A DNA stretch of 64,000 nucleotides, from NCBI GenBank assembly GCA_963801505.1, contig CAWDEY010000013.1:8970-72969 (forward strand), written 5' to 3'. Below the pieces are notes generated by a model. That model saw only the letters and a program-made list of their open reading frames with translations, searched no databases and was not told the origin of the DNA. Below are positions 34,994 to 42,959 of the stretch, piece after piece. Made by a program: the position numbers and the translations under genes. The number at the start of each line of letters is the position of its first letter. Positions within the stretch are counted from its first letter, which is position 1. This DNA comes from JAOUFP01 sp963801505. GTDB lineage: Bacteria; Nitrospirota; Thermodesulfovibrionia; Thermodesulfovibrionales; UBA6898.

Positions 34994-35632
34994 ATGATTA
35001 AACTCGCCCCCGAGGGTTATCCCTTTATACTTGGCGCACTTGTCCTGACAGTGCTGGTTTCGATATTTTCCCCTGTCGTGACCTTCATTCCCTTTGTTCT
35101 GACGGCCTTTATGGTCTATTTCTTCAGGGACCCTGAGAGGCTGATACCGGAAGGCAAGGACCTTTTTGTAGCTCCTGCTGACGGCAGGATCATCGTGATC
35201 AGGGACGTGCGTGAGACACGTCACCTCGGCGCTGATATGAAGCAGATAAGCATATTCATGTCACCTTTCAATGTCCATGTCAACCGCGCACCCTGCGACG
35301 GACGTGTGAAGTCAGTCCAGCATAACAGGGGGAGCTTTTTCGCTGCATATAAGGACGAGGCCTCGATAAGAAATGAGAACATCGAGATGGTGCTTGGAAC
35401 GTCATACGGCGATATTCTCGTCAGGCAGGTTGCTGGTTTTATTGCCAGGCGCGCTGTATGCAGAAAGACGGAAGGTGAGGCATTGAGACGGGGAGAAAGA
35501 TACGGGGTAATAAAATTCAGCTCCAGGGTAGATGTATACCTGCCTAAGGATGTGGAAATCAAAGTAAAGCTGAACGATAATGTTAAGGCTGGTGCAACAG
35601 TAATAGCGGAGTTAAAAAGACGGCAGCTATAG
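34994..35632 (+). CDS. psd: phosphatidylserine decarboxylase proenzyme-like protein
   Basis: A 212-residue protein of the short Psd type: two N-terminal helices (about 10-45), YFFRDPERLIPEG, VAPADGRIIVI, ISIFMSPFNVHVNRAP and the C-terminal RVDVYLPKDVEIKV. It would decarboxylate phosphatidylserine to phosphatidylethanolamine at the inner membrane. The self-cleavage motif, normally FGSRVD, reads FSSRVD here, so the Gly before the pyruvoyl-forming Ser is replaced; this is either a single-base difference (GGC to AGC) or a real variant. pssA is not adjacent. The start could also be TTG 34988. Confidence 0.85.
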   Translation: MIKLAPEGYPFILGALVLTVLVSIFSPVVTFIPFVLTAFMVYFFRDPERLIPEGKDLFVAPADGRIIVIRDVRETRHLGADMKQISIFMSPFNVHVNRAPCDGRVKSVQHNRGSFFAAYKDEASIRNENIEMVLGTSYGDILVRQVAGFIARRAVCRKTEGEALRRGERYGVIKFSSRVDVYLPKDVEIKVKLNDNVKAGATVIAELKRRQL

Positions 35633-35848
35633 TAACAGGGATTTTTTAGAAGGCATCAGCAGATCAGGTTTTTCACGCTATAATATGTGTGTTTTATGTA
35701 GTTGCTGCTACTTGACCCTGCAAGACAGGGTCCGGGGTCTTGCCAAAGGTATTCTTCAGTCGAAAACAATGTTCGAAATGCTTCAAAATATCCGGCATAA
35801 AGGCCTGTAACGGGAAATGCAGGTCAATTGATGTTTTGAATTAGGTAA

Positions 35849-35877
35849 TTGACATAGAGTCCTGTTCCTGATATTAA
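35849..35877 (+). promoter_or_regulatory. sigma-70-type promoter before the two-CW gene
   Basis: TTGACA (35849-35854), 17-bp spacer, TATTAA (35872-35877). A GGGGAGGT ribosome site and ATG 35941 follow about 60 bp downstream. The rest of 35633-35848 shows only an ACAGGGTCC-type inverted pair near 35725 and no gene. Confidence 0.55.
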
Positions 35878-35940
35878 TGAATCAGATATATGATAATTCA
35901 CTCTCTGGACGTATGTTTGCAAATAGGGGAGGTAATTCAA

Positions 35941-36240
35941 ATGAGGAGAATCAACTGCTGGGAATTCAAGAAATGCGGAAGGGAACTTGGAGGAGACAGG
36001 GCTGTTGAGTTGGGAACATGTCCTGCTTCAATGAATACAGTGCTTGAAGGTGTCCATAGCGGCATTTGTGCCGGAAGGGCTTGCTGGGCAGTAGCCGGCA
36101 CCATGTGTAGTGGTGAGATTCAGGGGTCCTTTGCCCAGAAATATAAAGACTGCGGGCTATGCGATTTTTATAACACGGTCAGGGAAGAAGAAGGAGACAA
36201 CTTTATACTGACCATAGATTTGCTCGGCATGATCAAATAA
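35941..36240 (+). CDS. two-CW domain protein
   Basis: Start ATG 35941 follows GGGGAGGTAATTC. 99 residues: INCWEFKKCGRELGGDR and LGTCPAS at the start, then GICAGRACWAVAGTMC, QGSFAQKYKDCGLCDFYNTVREEEGDNF. The repeated C-W pairs and eight or more Cys are the mark of the two-CW family seen in deltaproteobacteria and relatives, where the domain is found alone or before chemotaxis/signalling modules. The Cys probably hold a metal or cluster; this is inference. It stands next to a REC-PilZ gene on the opposite strand. Confidence 0.8.
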   Translation: MRRINCWEFKKCGRELGGDRAVELGTCPASMNTVLEGVHSGICAGRACWAVAGTMCSGEIQGSFAQKYKDCGLCDFYNTVREEEGDNFILTIDLLGMIK

Positions 36241-36264
36241 GCTCGACAGGGACATTAAAGGTAT

Positions 36265-36416
36265 TTAGGCTGAAGACTGAAGGCTGCCCCGCCTCCGGGG
36301 GTGACAAAGACGATTGAGGCTAAAGTATATCGATCAGTTATAGGCGTTTCCCATCCTTTTACAATATTCTAAGCGTTTGCATGATCACCCAGAAGCCTCC
36401 AACCTTCAGCCTATCC
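36265..36416. repeat. GGCTGAAG / CTTCAGCC inverted repeat
   Basis: TTTAGGCTGAAGACTGAAGGCT at the left and AGAAGCCTCCAACCTTCAGCC at the right, with CCCGCCTCCGGGGG inside. It fills the gap between the two-CW gene and the convergent REC-PilZ gene and may serve as a bidirectional terminator. Confidence 0.55.
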
Positions 36417-36437
36417 ACCTCAGTAGTTACCCATAGT

Positions 36438-37115
36438 TCAGCATTTTTCGACAAAGGCATTTATTGCGGAGATATCCTCATCACTGATATCGGAAAATGC
36501 GACACCGTAAAGATGTTTTTCAGTAGGTCTGTTCTCATTTTTTATCACCCGCACAATATCAGCGCTTACTGATATGCGGGCTGGTCCGGGAATAGAGAAT
36601 GAACACCTGATGCTGTCGCCTTCGAACAAAATTGCAGCAGACCGGAAAAGCATGCCTGCGGCGCTGATATTTTCTGTAAGGCCGGTAAAGGGATTTTCTT
36701 TTGTTCCCCCCTCCATTTTGAGTTTCAGGTTGATCCTGCATGCCCTTCTTGGGGTGACGTGAAGGAGAAGATAGGCCTCCTGAAGCAACACAGCATGGTT
36801 TACAGGCATGGTGACAAATGTATTCGCCCCGCACTGGACGCACCTTTGGAGGTTCGCTGTAGTTTCAGGGCAGACAATAATGATGGATACATTGCGCAAT
36901 ATGTCCTCATTACGTATCAGTGCACACAGGTTTTCAGCATTCATTGCCGGCATGTCGAGGTTTGTAATAATAAGGTCAGCTCTCTCAGACCTGTGCAGTG
37001 CAAGTATTTCCTCGTTTGTAGCTGCAGGGATGGTCCTGATGTCAGTCCTGCTAAAAAAACTCTTGTCCTTATTGACAATTTTAATCAGGTCTTCTGCGAT
37101 AATTACTTTTTTCAT
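36438..37115 (-). CDS. receiver-like domain fused to a PilZ domain (c-di-GMP effector)
   Basis: A 225-residue protein. The first 118 residues fold like a receiver (VIIAEDL, LIITNLDMPAMNAENL, IIIVCPET, VTMPVNHAVLL), but the acidic pocket is reduced and the Lys is replaced by Met-Pro, so phosphorylation is doubtful. Residues about 122-220 are a PilZ domain with the c-di-GMP motifs RRACR and NISAAGM. It probably binds c-di-GMP and could respond to the diguanylate cyclase at 4818. There is no strong ribosome site. Confidence 0.8.
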   Translation of the reverse strand: MKKVIIAEDLIKIVNKDKSFFSRTDIRTIPAATNEEILALHRSERADLIITNLDMPAMNAENLCALIRNEDILRNVSIIIVCPETTANLQRCVQCGANTFVTMPVNHAVLLQEAYLLLHVTPRRACRINLKLKMEGGTKENPFTGLTENISAAGMLFRSAAILFEGDSIRCSFSIPGPARISVSADIVRVIKNENRPTEKHLYGVAFSDISDEDISAINAFVEKC

Positions 37116-37396
37116 GGCTTATGTCTTTTTAATATATATCTACAGGAACGACTCTGTAAAGATGTTTGATATCCCTCAAAGCAAAGCATGGTTTGCGGGC
37201 AGTGTTTTCCGAGTTGTCTATGACAATCAAACTATAAAGGGTCATAAGGCGCCGTACCTTTACAACTATGAAATTTCACTAAGTTGTGGTCTTTTAACCG
37301 ATATGGCGACTTGCATTCTCGTGATTTACAGTGAGATAGCCCCTGTAATTTGCTGATAATTAAGGGAAAAACTCCAGACCAATATCGATCGTTAAT

Positions 37397-37411
37397 TGGC
37401 ACATGTTTTGC
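37397..37411 (+). promoter_or_regulatory. sigma-54 promoter
   Basis: TGGCACATGTTTTGC keeps GG and GC exactly 10 bp apart and matches the TGGCAC-N5-TTGC consensus. It lies 150 bp before the PAS gene at 37562 in the same direction, inside a gap (37116-37561) with no other gene. An NtrC-type activator is encoded at 17857. Confidence 0.6.
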
Positions 37412-37511
37412 TTGCTTTATGACAGTGATACCTGCGCTTAGAGCAGGCCGAGAATGTTTGCTTTTTATGTCTGGCCAGTGGCCATACGGTTTTATTTTTA
37501 TGAAGGGTAAC

Positions 37512-37552
37512 GGGCGTATTCCCTGCACGCTTACTGCAGGGAGTCTTCAATA
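37512..37552. repeat. ATGGATAGCGAGCG hairpin repeat, copy 2 (hairpin half only)
   Basis: GGGCGTATTCCCTGCA, short loop, TGCAGGGAGTCTTCAATAA. The hairpin half matches the elements at 23749 and 44236. Confidence 0.55.
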
Positions 37553-37561
37553 AATAAAGAA

Positions 37562-38347
37562 GTGAAAAACAATCATAAACACATAGATAAACAGGAAATG
37601 CAGGACAAGCCCTGTGAGGCAGAGCTGCGCTTTCGGGCCATATTCGAACAAGCCCCTTACGGAATCGTGATCATAGATACAAATGGAAAGCTGCTTGAAT
37701 TTAACGAAGCCGCGCACCGGGACCTGGGTTATTCAAGGGAGGAGTTTGCAAAGCTCAGCATCCCTGAAATCGACGCATACCAGAGCCCTGAAGAAATAGG
37801 GGACAGTATGAGGGAAGTTTTGGAGAAGGGCGAGGCTGAATTTGAAGTCAGGCACAGGACCAAAGACGGGGAAATAAGAGACGTTAATATTATTACACGT
37901 GTGGTGAATTTATCCGGCAGCAGGGTTTTTCAGGCCATATGGCACGATATAACAGAGCGGAAGCAGGCGGAGGAGACCTTAAGTAAATACAGCGAACATC
38001 TGGAGACATTGGTAAGGGAACGGACAGCCGAACTTTCAAAAGTCAATGCACAGCTTCAAAAGGACATCTCCATGCGCAAACTGGCTGAGCAGGAGAGGGA
38101 AAAGCTTATCCGCGAACTCCAGGATGCCATGGCAAAAATAAAAACATTAAGCGGGTTACTTCCTACTTGTGCCTGGTGCAGGAAGGTGCGCGATGACGAT
38201 GGCTACTGGAAAAAAGTGGAAACCTATATCGAGGAACATTCAGACGCCTCCTTCACTCATGGCATATGTCCTGAATGTCTGCAAAAAAATGACCCGGAAT
38301 CATATAAAGAGTATGTTGACAACGATAAGGAACCCGGAGATTCCTGA
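37562..38347 (+). CDS. PAS domain protein with C-terminal CxxC pair
   Basis: A 261-residue cytoplasmic protein starting with GTG 37562. Residues about 22-140 form a PAS/PAC domain (FRAIFEQAPYGIVIIDTNGKLLEFNEAA ... AIWHDITERKQAEE in parts), 140-195 a coiled coil, and the end carries LSGLLPTCAWCRKVRDDDGYW ... THGICPECLQK, a common C-terminal module with two CxxC pairs found after PAS or receiver domains. No kinase domain is present, so it is a sensor or adaptor. A sigma-54 promoter lies 150 bp upstream. The phoB-phoR pair follows. Confidence 0.8.
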   Translation: MKNNHKHIDKQEMQDKPCEAELRFRAIFEQAPYGIVIIDTNGKLLEFNEAAHRDLGYSREEFAKLSIPEIDAYQSPEEIGDSMREVLEKGEAEFEVRHRTKDGEIRDVNIITRVVNLSGSRVFQAIWHDITERKQAEETLSKYSEHLETLVRERTAELSKVNAQLQKDISMRKLAEQEREKLIRELQDAMAKIKTLSGLLPTCAWCRKVRDDDGYWKKVETYIEEHSDASFTHGICPECLQKNDPESYKEYVDNDKEPGDS

Positions 38348-38466
38348 TTATCCTGCCCGGCATAGTGTGTTTCACCTTGTTTCCTCTCCTCAATCGGCTG
38401 CTTCTCCCCTGGCCATAATTCGAATTTGTATTGAATACTTACCTTAGTAAATGTAATACTTATCCC

Positions 38467-39165
38467 ATGAGTATGAAAAAGATGCTTGTGGTCGATGATG
38501 AGCCGGACATTGCCGAGTTGGTTTCCTACAATCTCAAAAAAGAAGGTTTTGACGTCTTCTCGTCATTTGACGGAGAAGAAGCCCTTGCCAGAATCAAAAG
38601 GGAGAAATTCGATTTCATTATTCTCGATCTGATGCTGCCTGGCATACAGGGTATGGACCTCTGCCGCATTCTGAGAAATGATCCTCGCACTAAGAACATA
38701 CCTATTATAATGCTTACGGCTAAAGGAGAAGAGGTTGACAAGATACTCGGCCTTGAAATGGGTGCGGATGATTATATGACAAAACCTTTCAGCCCGAGGG
38801 AACTGCTGGCAAGGGTCAAAACCGTGATGAGACGTACATCAGAAAAAGCAGCGGACGAAAAGGTTGTCCGGATAGGGAGGCTTACCATCAACAAAGAGAC
38901 CTATTCAGTGACAAAGGATGGTAAAATTTTGGAATTAAGTTCCACCGAATACAGACTGTTCCTCTATCTTGCTGAAAGAAGAGGGAAGGTTTTTAGTCGT
39001 GATCAGCTACTTGATGCGGTCTGGAAGGATGAGGCCTTTGTAGAACCGAGAACAGTCGATGTGCACATAAGAAGGCTGCGCACCCAGATTGAGGACGATC
39101 CGGCAAACCCCGGATATGTAAAAACCAAAAGGGGCATAGGTTATTACGTGGAGGCTGAAGCATGA
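38467..39165 (+). CDS. phoB: PhoB-type response regulator 1
   Basis: Start ATG 38467 (MSMKKMLVVDDEPD) gives 232 residues, exactly the length of its paralogue at 41076; the frame is open to 38431. Receiver domain with DDEPD, phosphoacceptor Asp in FIILDLMLPGIQG, TAKGEE and KPFSPREL, then an OmpR/PhoB winged helix with LSSTEYRLFLYLAERRGKVFSR and VEPRTVDVHIRRLR. The stop overlaps the kinase start (ATGA). PhoB assignment rests on the PhoR-like partner and on the Pho-box arrays that follow; no clear Pho box precedes this copy. Confidence 0.88.
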   Translation: MSMKKMLVVDDEPDIAELVSYNLKKEGFDVFSSFDGEEALARIKREKFDFIILDLMLPGIQGMDLCRILRNDPRTKNIPIIMLTAKGEEVDKILGLEMGADDYMTKPFSPRELLARVKTVMRRTSEKAADEKVVRIGRLTINKETYSVTKDGKILELSSTEYRLFLYLAERRGKVFSRDQLLDAVWKDEAFVEPRTVDVHIRRLRTQIEDDPANPGYVKTKRGIGYYVEAEA

Positions 39166-40898
39166 CCAATAGAATCTTCAGAAGAATTTTCATAATCTAT
39201 GCCGTTATAGTTCTGATGGCAGGGCTTTTTTCCGAGATATATATCACCTCGGCTGTCAGGGAAAATCATATCAGCAACCTAAGACAGCACCTTGAAGATA
39301 CAATAGGTCTGCTTTCTAAAGAGATATCCTTTACCAGTGGCAATCTTGACGGCTTCTGCAGAGAAACAAAAGAGAATATCCATGCGCGTGTTACTGTCAT
39401 ACTCAATGACGGAAAAGTTATCGGCGATTCAGACCACGAATCTGCAACTATGGACAATCATGCAAGCCGCATAGAGATCCAGCAAGCTGACGATTTTGGG
39501 GCCGGCATGACTATTCGCCATAGCGACACTTTGAAATATGACTTCCTATATGTTGCAAAAAAGGTCACCCGTAGCGGAACTGGCATAGGGTTCGTAAGGC
39601 TTGCGGTGCCTTTGCAGGACATTGATCGTTCGGTAAATCTTCTCAGGGCAAAGATAATCCTTGTTGTTTTGCTGGTTTTGCTTATAACTTTTGGAGTATC
39701 TGTTTGGCAGACCGACCACCTCAGGAGACTTCTCAGACAGATCACTGATTTCTCGCGGTCGCTTTCAAAAGGAGAGATAGACAAAAGATTATTTCTCAAT
39801 AAGGCAGGGGAATTCAGCGAAATTGCGGACAATCTGACCTCCATGTCAGTCACCTTGCAGGCTATGATATCACAAAGCGAAGAAGAGAGAAATCGTCTGA
39901 ACGTCATTCTCAGGAGCGTCCCTGACGCCCTTCTCATAATCGATGCCAAAGGCCTGGTGACCCTTTCAAGCTCTTCTGTAAAAGATTTCTTTGGTAATAT
40001 TCCTATAGCAGGAGCTCATTTCGCGGAAGTTGTGCGGAACCATGAGTTTTCGGCCCTTATTGACGAGGTGCGAAAAAATCTTACTCCGGGCATGACAGAA
40101 TTCAGCATCGAAACACCGGCGGAAAAACATCTCACAGTGAGGGTCTCCCCGCTTTTTTACAAGGAAAGTGACCTTTCGGGCTTTGTCGCAGTATTTCACG
40201 ATATTACCGAGATCAGGATACTCGAACAGGTAAGAAAAGACTTTGTCGCAAACGTTTCTCACGAACTGAAGACCCCGATTACCGCGATAAAGGGATTTGC
40301 CGACACTTTGCTTGACGGCGCCCTCGACGATAAGGAAAATGCAACAAGGTTTGTACAGACCATCAAATCCAACAGCGAGCGTATTAACGCGCTCGTTGAT
40401 GACCTCATGACCATCTCCAGAATCGAGCTGGGGGTCATAAAGGTCGAAAAGTCCATGATTGATATCGACGGCGTCTTCGACAATATCATGGAGCTGTTTA
40501 AGGCAAAAGCCGCTTCAAAGAATCTTTATATAAAAATTCACGCGGATGAGGATATCAGTCAGATCGAGGCAGATAGGAACCGCCTCATTCAAATACTGAC
40601 CAATCTGGTTGACAACGCAATAAAGTTCACGGAAACAGGCGGGGTCACTGTCGGCTTTGACCGGGAGTATGATGGAAAGCCTTATCTTTTTGTGGAAGAC
40701 ACCGGCATAGGAGTTCCTGACAAATTTGTTGCGCGGCTGGGAGAGAGGTTCTTCAGGGTGGACCCTGCCAGATCCAGAAAAATGGGCGGGACCGGACTTG
40801 GGCTTGCAATCGTCAAACACCTTGTCAAGGCCCACGGATGGGGCCTGCAGATAGAGAGCATACACGGCAAGGGCACGAAGGTGAAGATTATTATTTGA
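39162..40898 (+). CDS. phoR: PhoR-type sensor histidine kinase
   Basis: A 578-residue membrane kinase. Helix 1 at about 9-28, a periplasmic sensing domain of about 130 residues, helix 2 at about 167-187 (IILVVLLVLLITFGVSV), HAMP, PAS (about 245-355), HisKA with FVANVSHELKTPITAIKGF, and HATPase with NLVDNAIKFTE, DTGIGVPD and GGTGLGLAIVKHLV. The architecture with a PAS before HisKA is that of Gram-positive-type and delta PhoR proteins. It should phosphorylate PhoB under phosphate limitation; it is the only complete kinase beside three PhoB-like regulators. Confidence 0.9.
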   Translation: MTNRIFRRIFIIYAVIVLMAGLFSEIYITSAVRENHISNLRQHLEDTIGLLSKEISFTSGNLDGFCRETKENIHARVTVILNDGKVIGDSDHESATMDNHASRIEIQQADDFGAGMTIRHSDTLKYDFLYVAKKVTRSGTGIGFVRLAVPLQDIDRSVNLLRAKIILVVLLVLLITFGVSVWQTDHLRRLLRQITDFSRSLSKGEIDKRLFLNKAGEFSEIADNLTSMSVTLQAMISQSEEERNRLNVILRSVPDALLIIDAKGLVTLSSSSVKDFFGNIPIAGAHFAEVVRNHEFSALIDEVRKNLTPGMTEFSIETPAEKHLTVRVSPLFYKESDLSGFVAVFHDITEIRILEQVRKDFVANVSHELKTPITAIKGFADTLLDGALDDKENATRFVQTIKSNSERINALVDDLMTISRIELGVIKVEKSMIDIDGVFDNIMELFKAKAASKNLYIKIHADEDISQIEADRNRLIQILTNLVDNAIKFTETGGVTVGFDREYDGKPYLFVEDTGIGVPDKFVARLGERFFRVDPARSRKMGGTGLGLAIVKHLVKAHGWGLQIESIHGKGTKVKIII

Positions 40899-41075
40899 CC
40901 GCGATAGTTCAGCTATTCTGTTTTAGCTGACAGCTGAGCGCTGAAAGATTACAATTACCCGAAATCCAATATCCTTTGTTACGTATAGCTACCAATAATC
41001 GAAAGAATAAGGGTGAGTCCTTGGAAGTTAAAAATCAGCTCTTGCAATCTTGATAAGACAGTTGTAATTTAAACA

Positions 41076-41774
41076 ATGGGAAATATAAAGATATTGGTCG
41101 TCGACGACGAACCCGACATAATCGAGCTTGTTACATACAATCTGAGTAAAGAAGGCTTTGACGTTTCCCCGGCCTTTGACGGGGAGGAGGCCCTTGCCAA
41201 AATCAGGAAAGAGAAATTCGACTTTATTATTCTCGATCTTATGCTTCCGGGCATACAAGGTATGGAAATCTGTCGTATCCTGAGAAATGATCCGATCACA
41301 AAGAACATACCGATTATAATGCTGACGGCAAAAGGAGAAGAGATAGACAAGATACTCGGTCTTGAAATAGGCGCTGATGATTATATGACCAAACCGTTCA
41401 GCACAAGGGAGCTCCTGACAAGAGTTAAAACCATTATGAGAAGGACATCTGAAAAAACAGCGGATGCTACAGTCATCCGCATAGGGAAGCTGGCTATCAA
41501 TAAAGAGACCTATGCGGTTACAAAAGATGATGAACCACTGGAATTAAGCTCAACAGAATTCAGACTTCTCCTGTACCTTGTTGAAAGAAGGGGAAAGGTC
41601 TTTAGTCGGGATCAGCTTCTTGATGCTGTCTGGAATAATGAGGCCTTTGTGGAACCAAGGACGGTTGATGTTCATATAAGAAGACTGCGCACTCGGATAG
41701 AAGACGATCCCGCAAATCCCAAATATGTCCAAACCAGACGAGGCATCGGTTATTACGTGGACGCTGAAGTATGA
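41076..41774 (+). CDS. PhoB-type response regulator 2 (duplicate)
   Basis: 232 residues, the same length as regulator 1 and very similar along its whole length (for example FIILDLMLPGIQGMEICRIL, then VEPRTVDVHIRRLRTRIEDD). All phosphorylation residues (DDEPD, LDLMLPG Asp, KPFSTREL) and the winged helix are intact, so it should be functional. It is followed with an ATGA overlap by a kinase remnant, reproducing the phoB-phoR arrangement; the pair clearly arose by duplication. There is no ribosome site or Pho box that I trust upstream. Confidence 0.88.
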   Translation: MGNIKILVVDDEPDIIELVTYNLSKEGFDVSPAFDGEEALAKIRKEKFDFIILDLMLPGIQGMEICRILRNDPITKNIPIIMLTAKGEEIDKILGLEIGADDYMTKPFSTRELLTRVKTIMRRTSEKTADATVIRIGKLAINKETYAVTKDDEPLELSSTEFRLLLYLVERRGKVFSRDQLLDAVWNNEAFVEPRTVDVHIRRLRTRIEDDPANPKYVQTRRGIGYYVDAEV

Positions 41775-41971
41775 CCATTAGAATCTTCAGGCGCAGTTTT
41801 ATAATCTATGCCGGGGAGAGATTCTTCAGGGTGGACCCTGCCAGATGGAGAAAAATGGGAGGTGCCGGGCTAGGGCTAGCAATCGTCAAGCACCGTGTAA
41901 AGGCCCATGGATGGAATATGCAGGCAGAGGGCATACAAGGCAAAGGCACGAAGGCGAAGATTAATATTTAA
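41771..41971 (+). pseudogene. internally deleted phoR: first 14 residues joined in frame to the last 52
   Basis: A 66-residue frame reading MTIRIFRRSFIIYA and then directly GERFFRVDPARWRKMGGAGLG, LAIVKHRVKAHGW and the end. The first part equals the amino terminus of PhoR (MTNRIFRRIFIIYA), the second equals its last HATPase segment (from GERFF). About 512 residues, or 1.5 kb, are missing but the frame is kept. Membrane helices, sensor, HisKA and most of the ATP site are gone, so it cannot be a kinase. It might persist as a short peptide because it is coupled to an intact phoB copy. Confidence 0.85.
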
Positions 41972-42022
41972 CTGAAATGTAACATCCTTTTCATAATGCA
42001 GTAACACTTCCCCCGTTATACT
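41967..42022 (+). promoter_or_regulatory. Pho box array and -10 before phoB copy 3
   Basis: TTTAACT, TGTAACA, TTTCATA, AGTAACA at 41967, 41978, 41989 and 42000 (11-bp steps, 4-bp spacers), 10 bp, then TATACT (42017-42022). It overlaps the end of the phoR remnant. It implies autoregulation of the third phoB. Confidence 0.8.
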
Positions 42023-42053
42023 TTCCTCAGCACATTAATGAAAAGGTATAGCT

Positions 42054-42776
42054 ATGTCAAGACCGGATGCCCAGAAAATACTTGCCGTCGATGATGAGCA
42101 GGACATAATAGAACTGCTTTCCTATAATCTTTCCAGAGAGGGCTTTGAGGTGACTACTGCACTGGACGGTGAGGAAGCGCTGAAGAAAATCATGGCTAAG
42201 AATTTTGATCTCGTTATCCTTGACCTCATGATGCCCGGCATACAAGGGATTGAACTCTGTCGGATTCTAAGGAGCGTCCCTAAGACAAAGAACCTTCCTA
42301 TTATCATGCTTACGGCAAAGACCGAAGAGGTGGACAGGATCCTCGGCCTGGAAATGGGCGCTGATGACTATATCACAAAACCATTCAGCCCGAGGGAATT
42401 GATCGCCAGAATAAAGGCTGTGCTGCGTCGCTCAAAAATGGCTTTGCCGGAAGGAAAATATATTACCGCAGGAGAACTTACGATAAATACCGAGACCTAT
42501 TCGGTTGCAAAGAATAATGTCCCTTTGAATCTTAGTCCTACGGAATTCAAACTCCTGCTATATCTTGTTGAACGGCGGGGCAGAATATTCAACCGTGACC
42601 ATCTCCTTAATGCCGTATGGAAAGACGAAGGATTTGTTGAACCGAGGACAGTTGATGTTCATATCAGCAGGATAAGGACACAAATCGAAGAGAACCCCGC
42701 AAATCCTGTCTATCTAAAAACGAGGAGGGGGCATGGCTATTATTTTGAAGACACTCTCCCTGACGGCAATGATTAG
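42054..42776 (+). CDS. PhoB-type response regulator 3 (orphan)
   Basis: 240 residues with the same domains as the other two but more diverged: KILAVDDEQDIIELLSYNL, Asp in LVILDLMMPGIQG, KPFSPREL, and VEPRTVDVHISRIRTQIEEN. It has its own four-half-site Pho box with a -10, and no kinase follows. It may be the copy that amplifies the response, phosphorylated by the single complete PhoR. Downstream is the glycoside hydrolase gene after a palindromic repeat. Confidence 0.88.
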   Translation: MSRPDAQKILAVDDEQDIIELLSYNLSREGFEVTTALDGEEALKKIMAKNFDLVILDLMMPGIQGIELCRILRSVPKTKNLPIIMLTAKTEEVDRILGLEMGADDYITKPFSPRELIARIKAVLRRSKMALPEGKYITAGELTINTETYSVAKNNVPLNLSPTEFKLLLYLVERRGRIFNRDHLLNAVWKDEGFVEPRTVDVHISRIRTQIEENPANPVYLKTRRGHGYYFEDTLPDGND

Positions 42777-42800
42777 CAGGCCCAAAAGTATTTGTATTGA

Positions 42801-42879
42801 AAAAATCTCCCCTCGCCCCTCTTTGCCAAAGAGGGGTATCAATTCCTCCCTTTGGCAAAGGGAGGTCAGAAGGGATTTT
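42801..42879. repeat. dispersed palindromic element, CCCTTTGNCAAAGGG family, copy 2
   Basis: AAAAATCTCCCCTCGCCCC, CTCTTTGCCAAAGAGGGG and CCTCCCTTTGGCAAAGGGAGG end in AGAAGGGATTTT. It is the reverse complement of the copy at 4619-4697, with better preserved stems. It lies between phoB copy 3 and the GH1 gene. Confidence 0.75.
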
Positions 42880-42959
42880 ATAACTGAATGCAGTCTCAAT
42901 TTTGCGACCCTTAATAATCTTTCTCTATCAGAGGAACCAGCGCCGGGCCGGGTTTCTCA

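Noticed and set aside
38420..38466. Pho box before phoB copy 1
   Set aside because: TACCTTA and ATGTAAT are near an 11-bp step, but only two weak half-sites are present and there is no -10 at the right distance.
41030..41075. Pho box before phoB copy 2
   Set aside because: TTGCAATC and TGTAATTT occur but not in 11-bp register, and no -10 follows.
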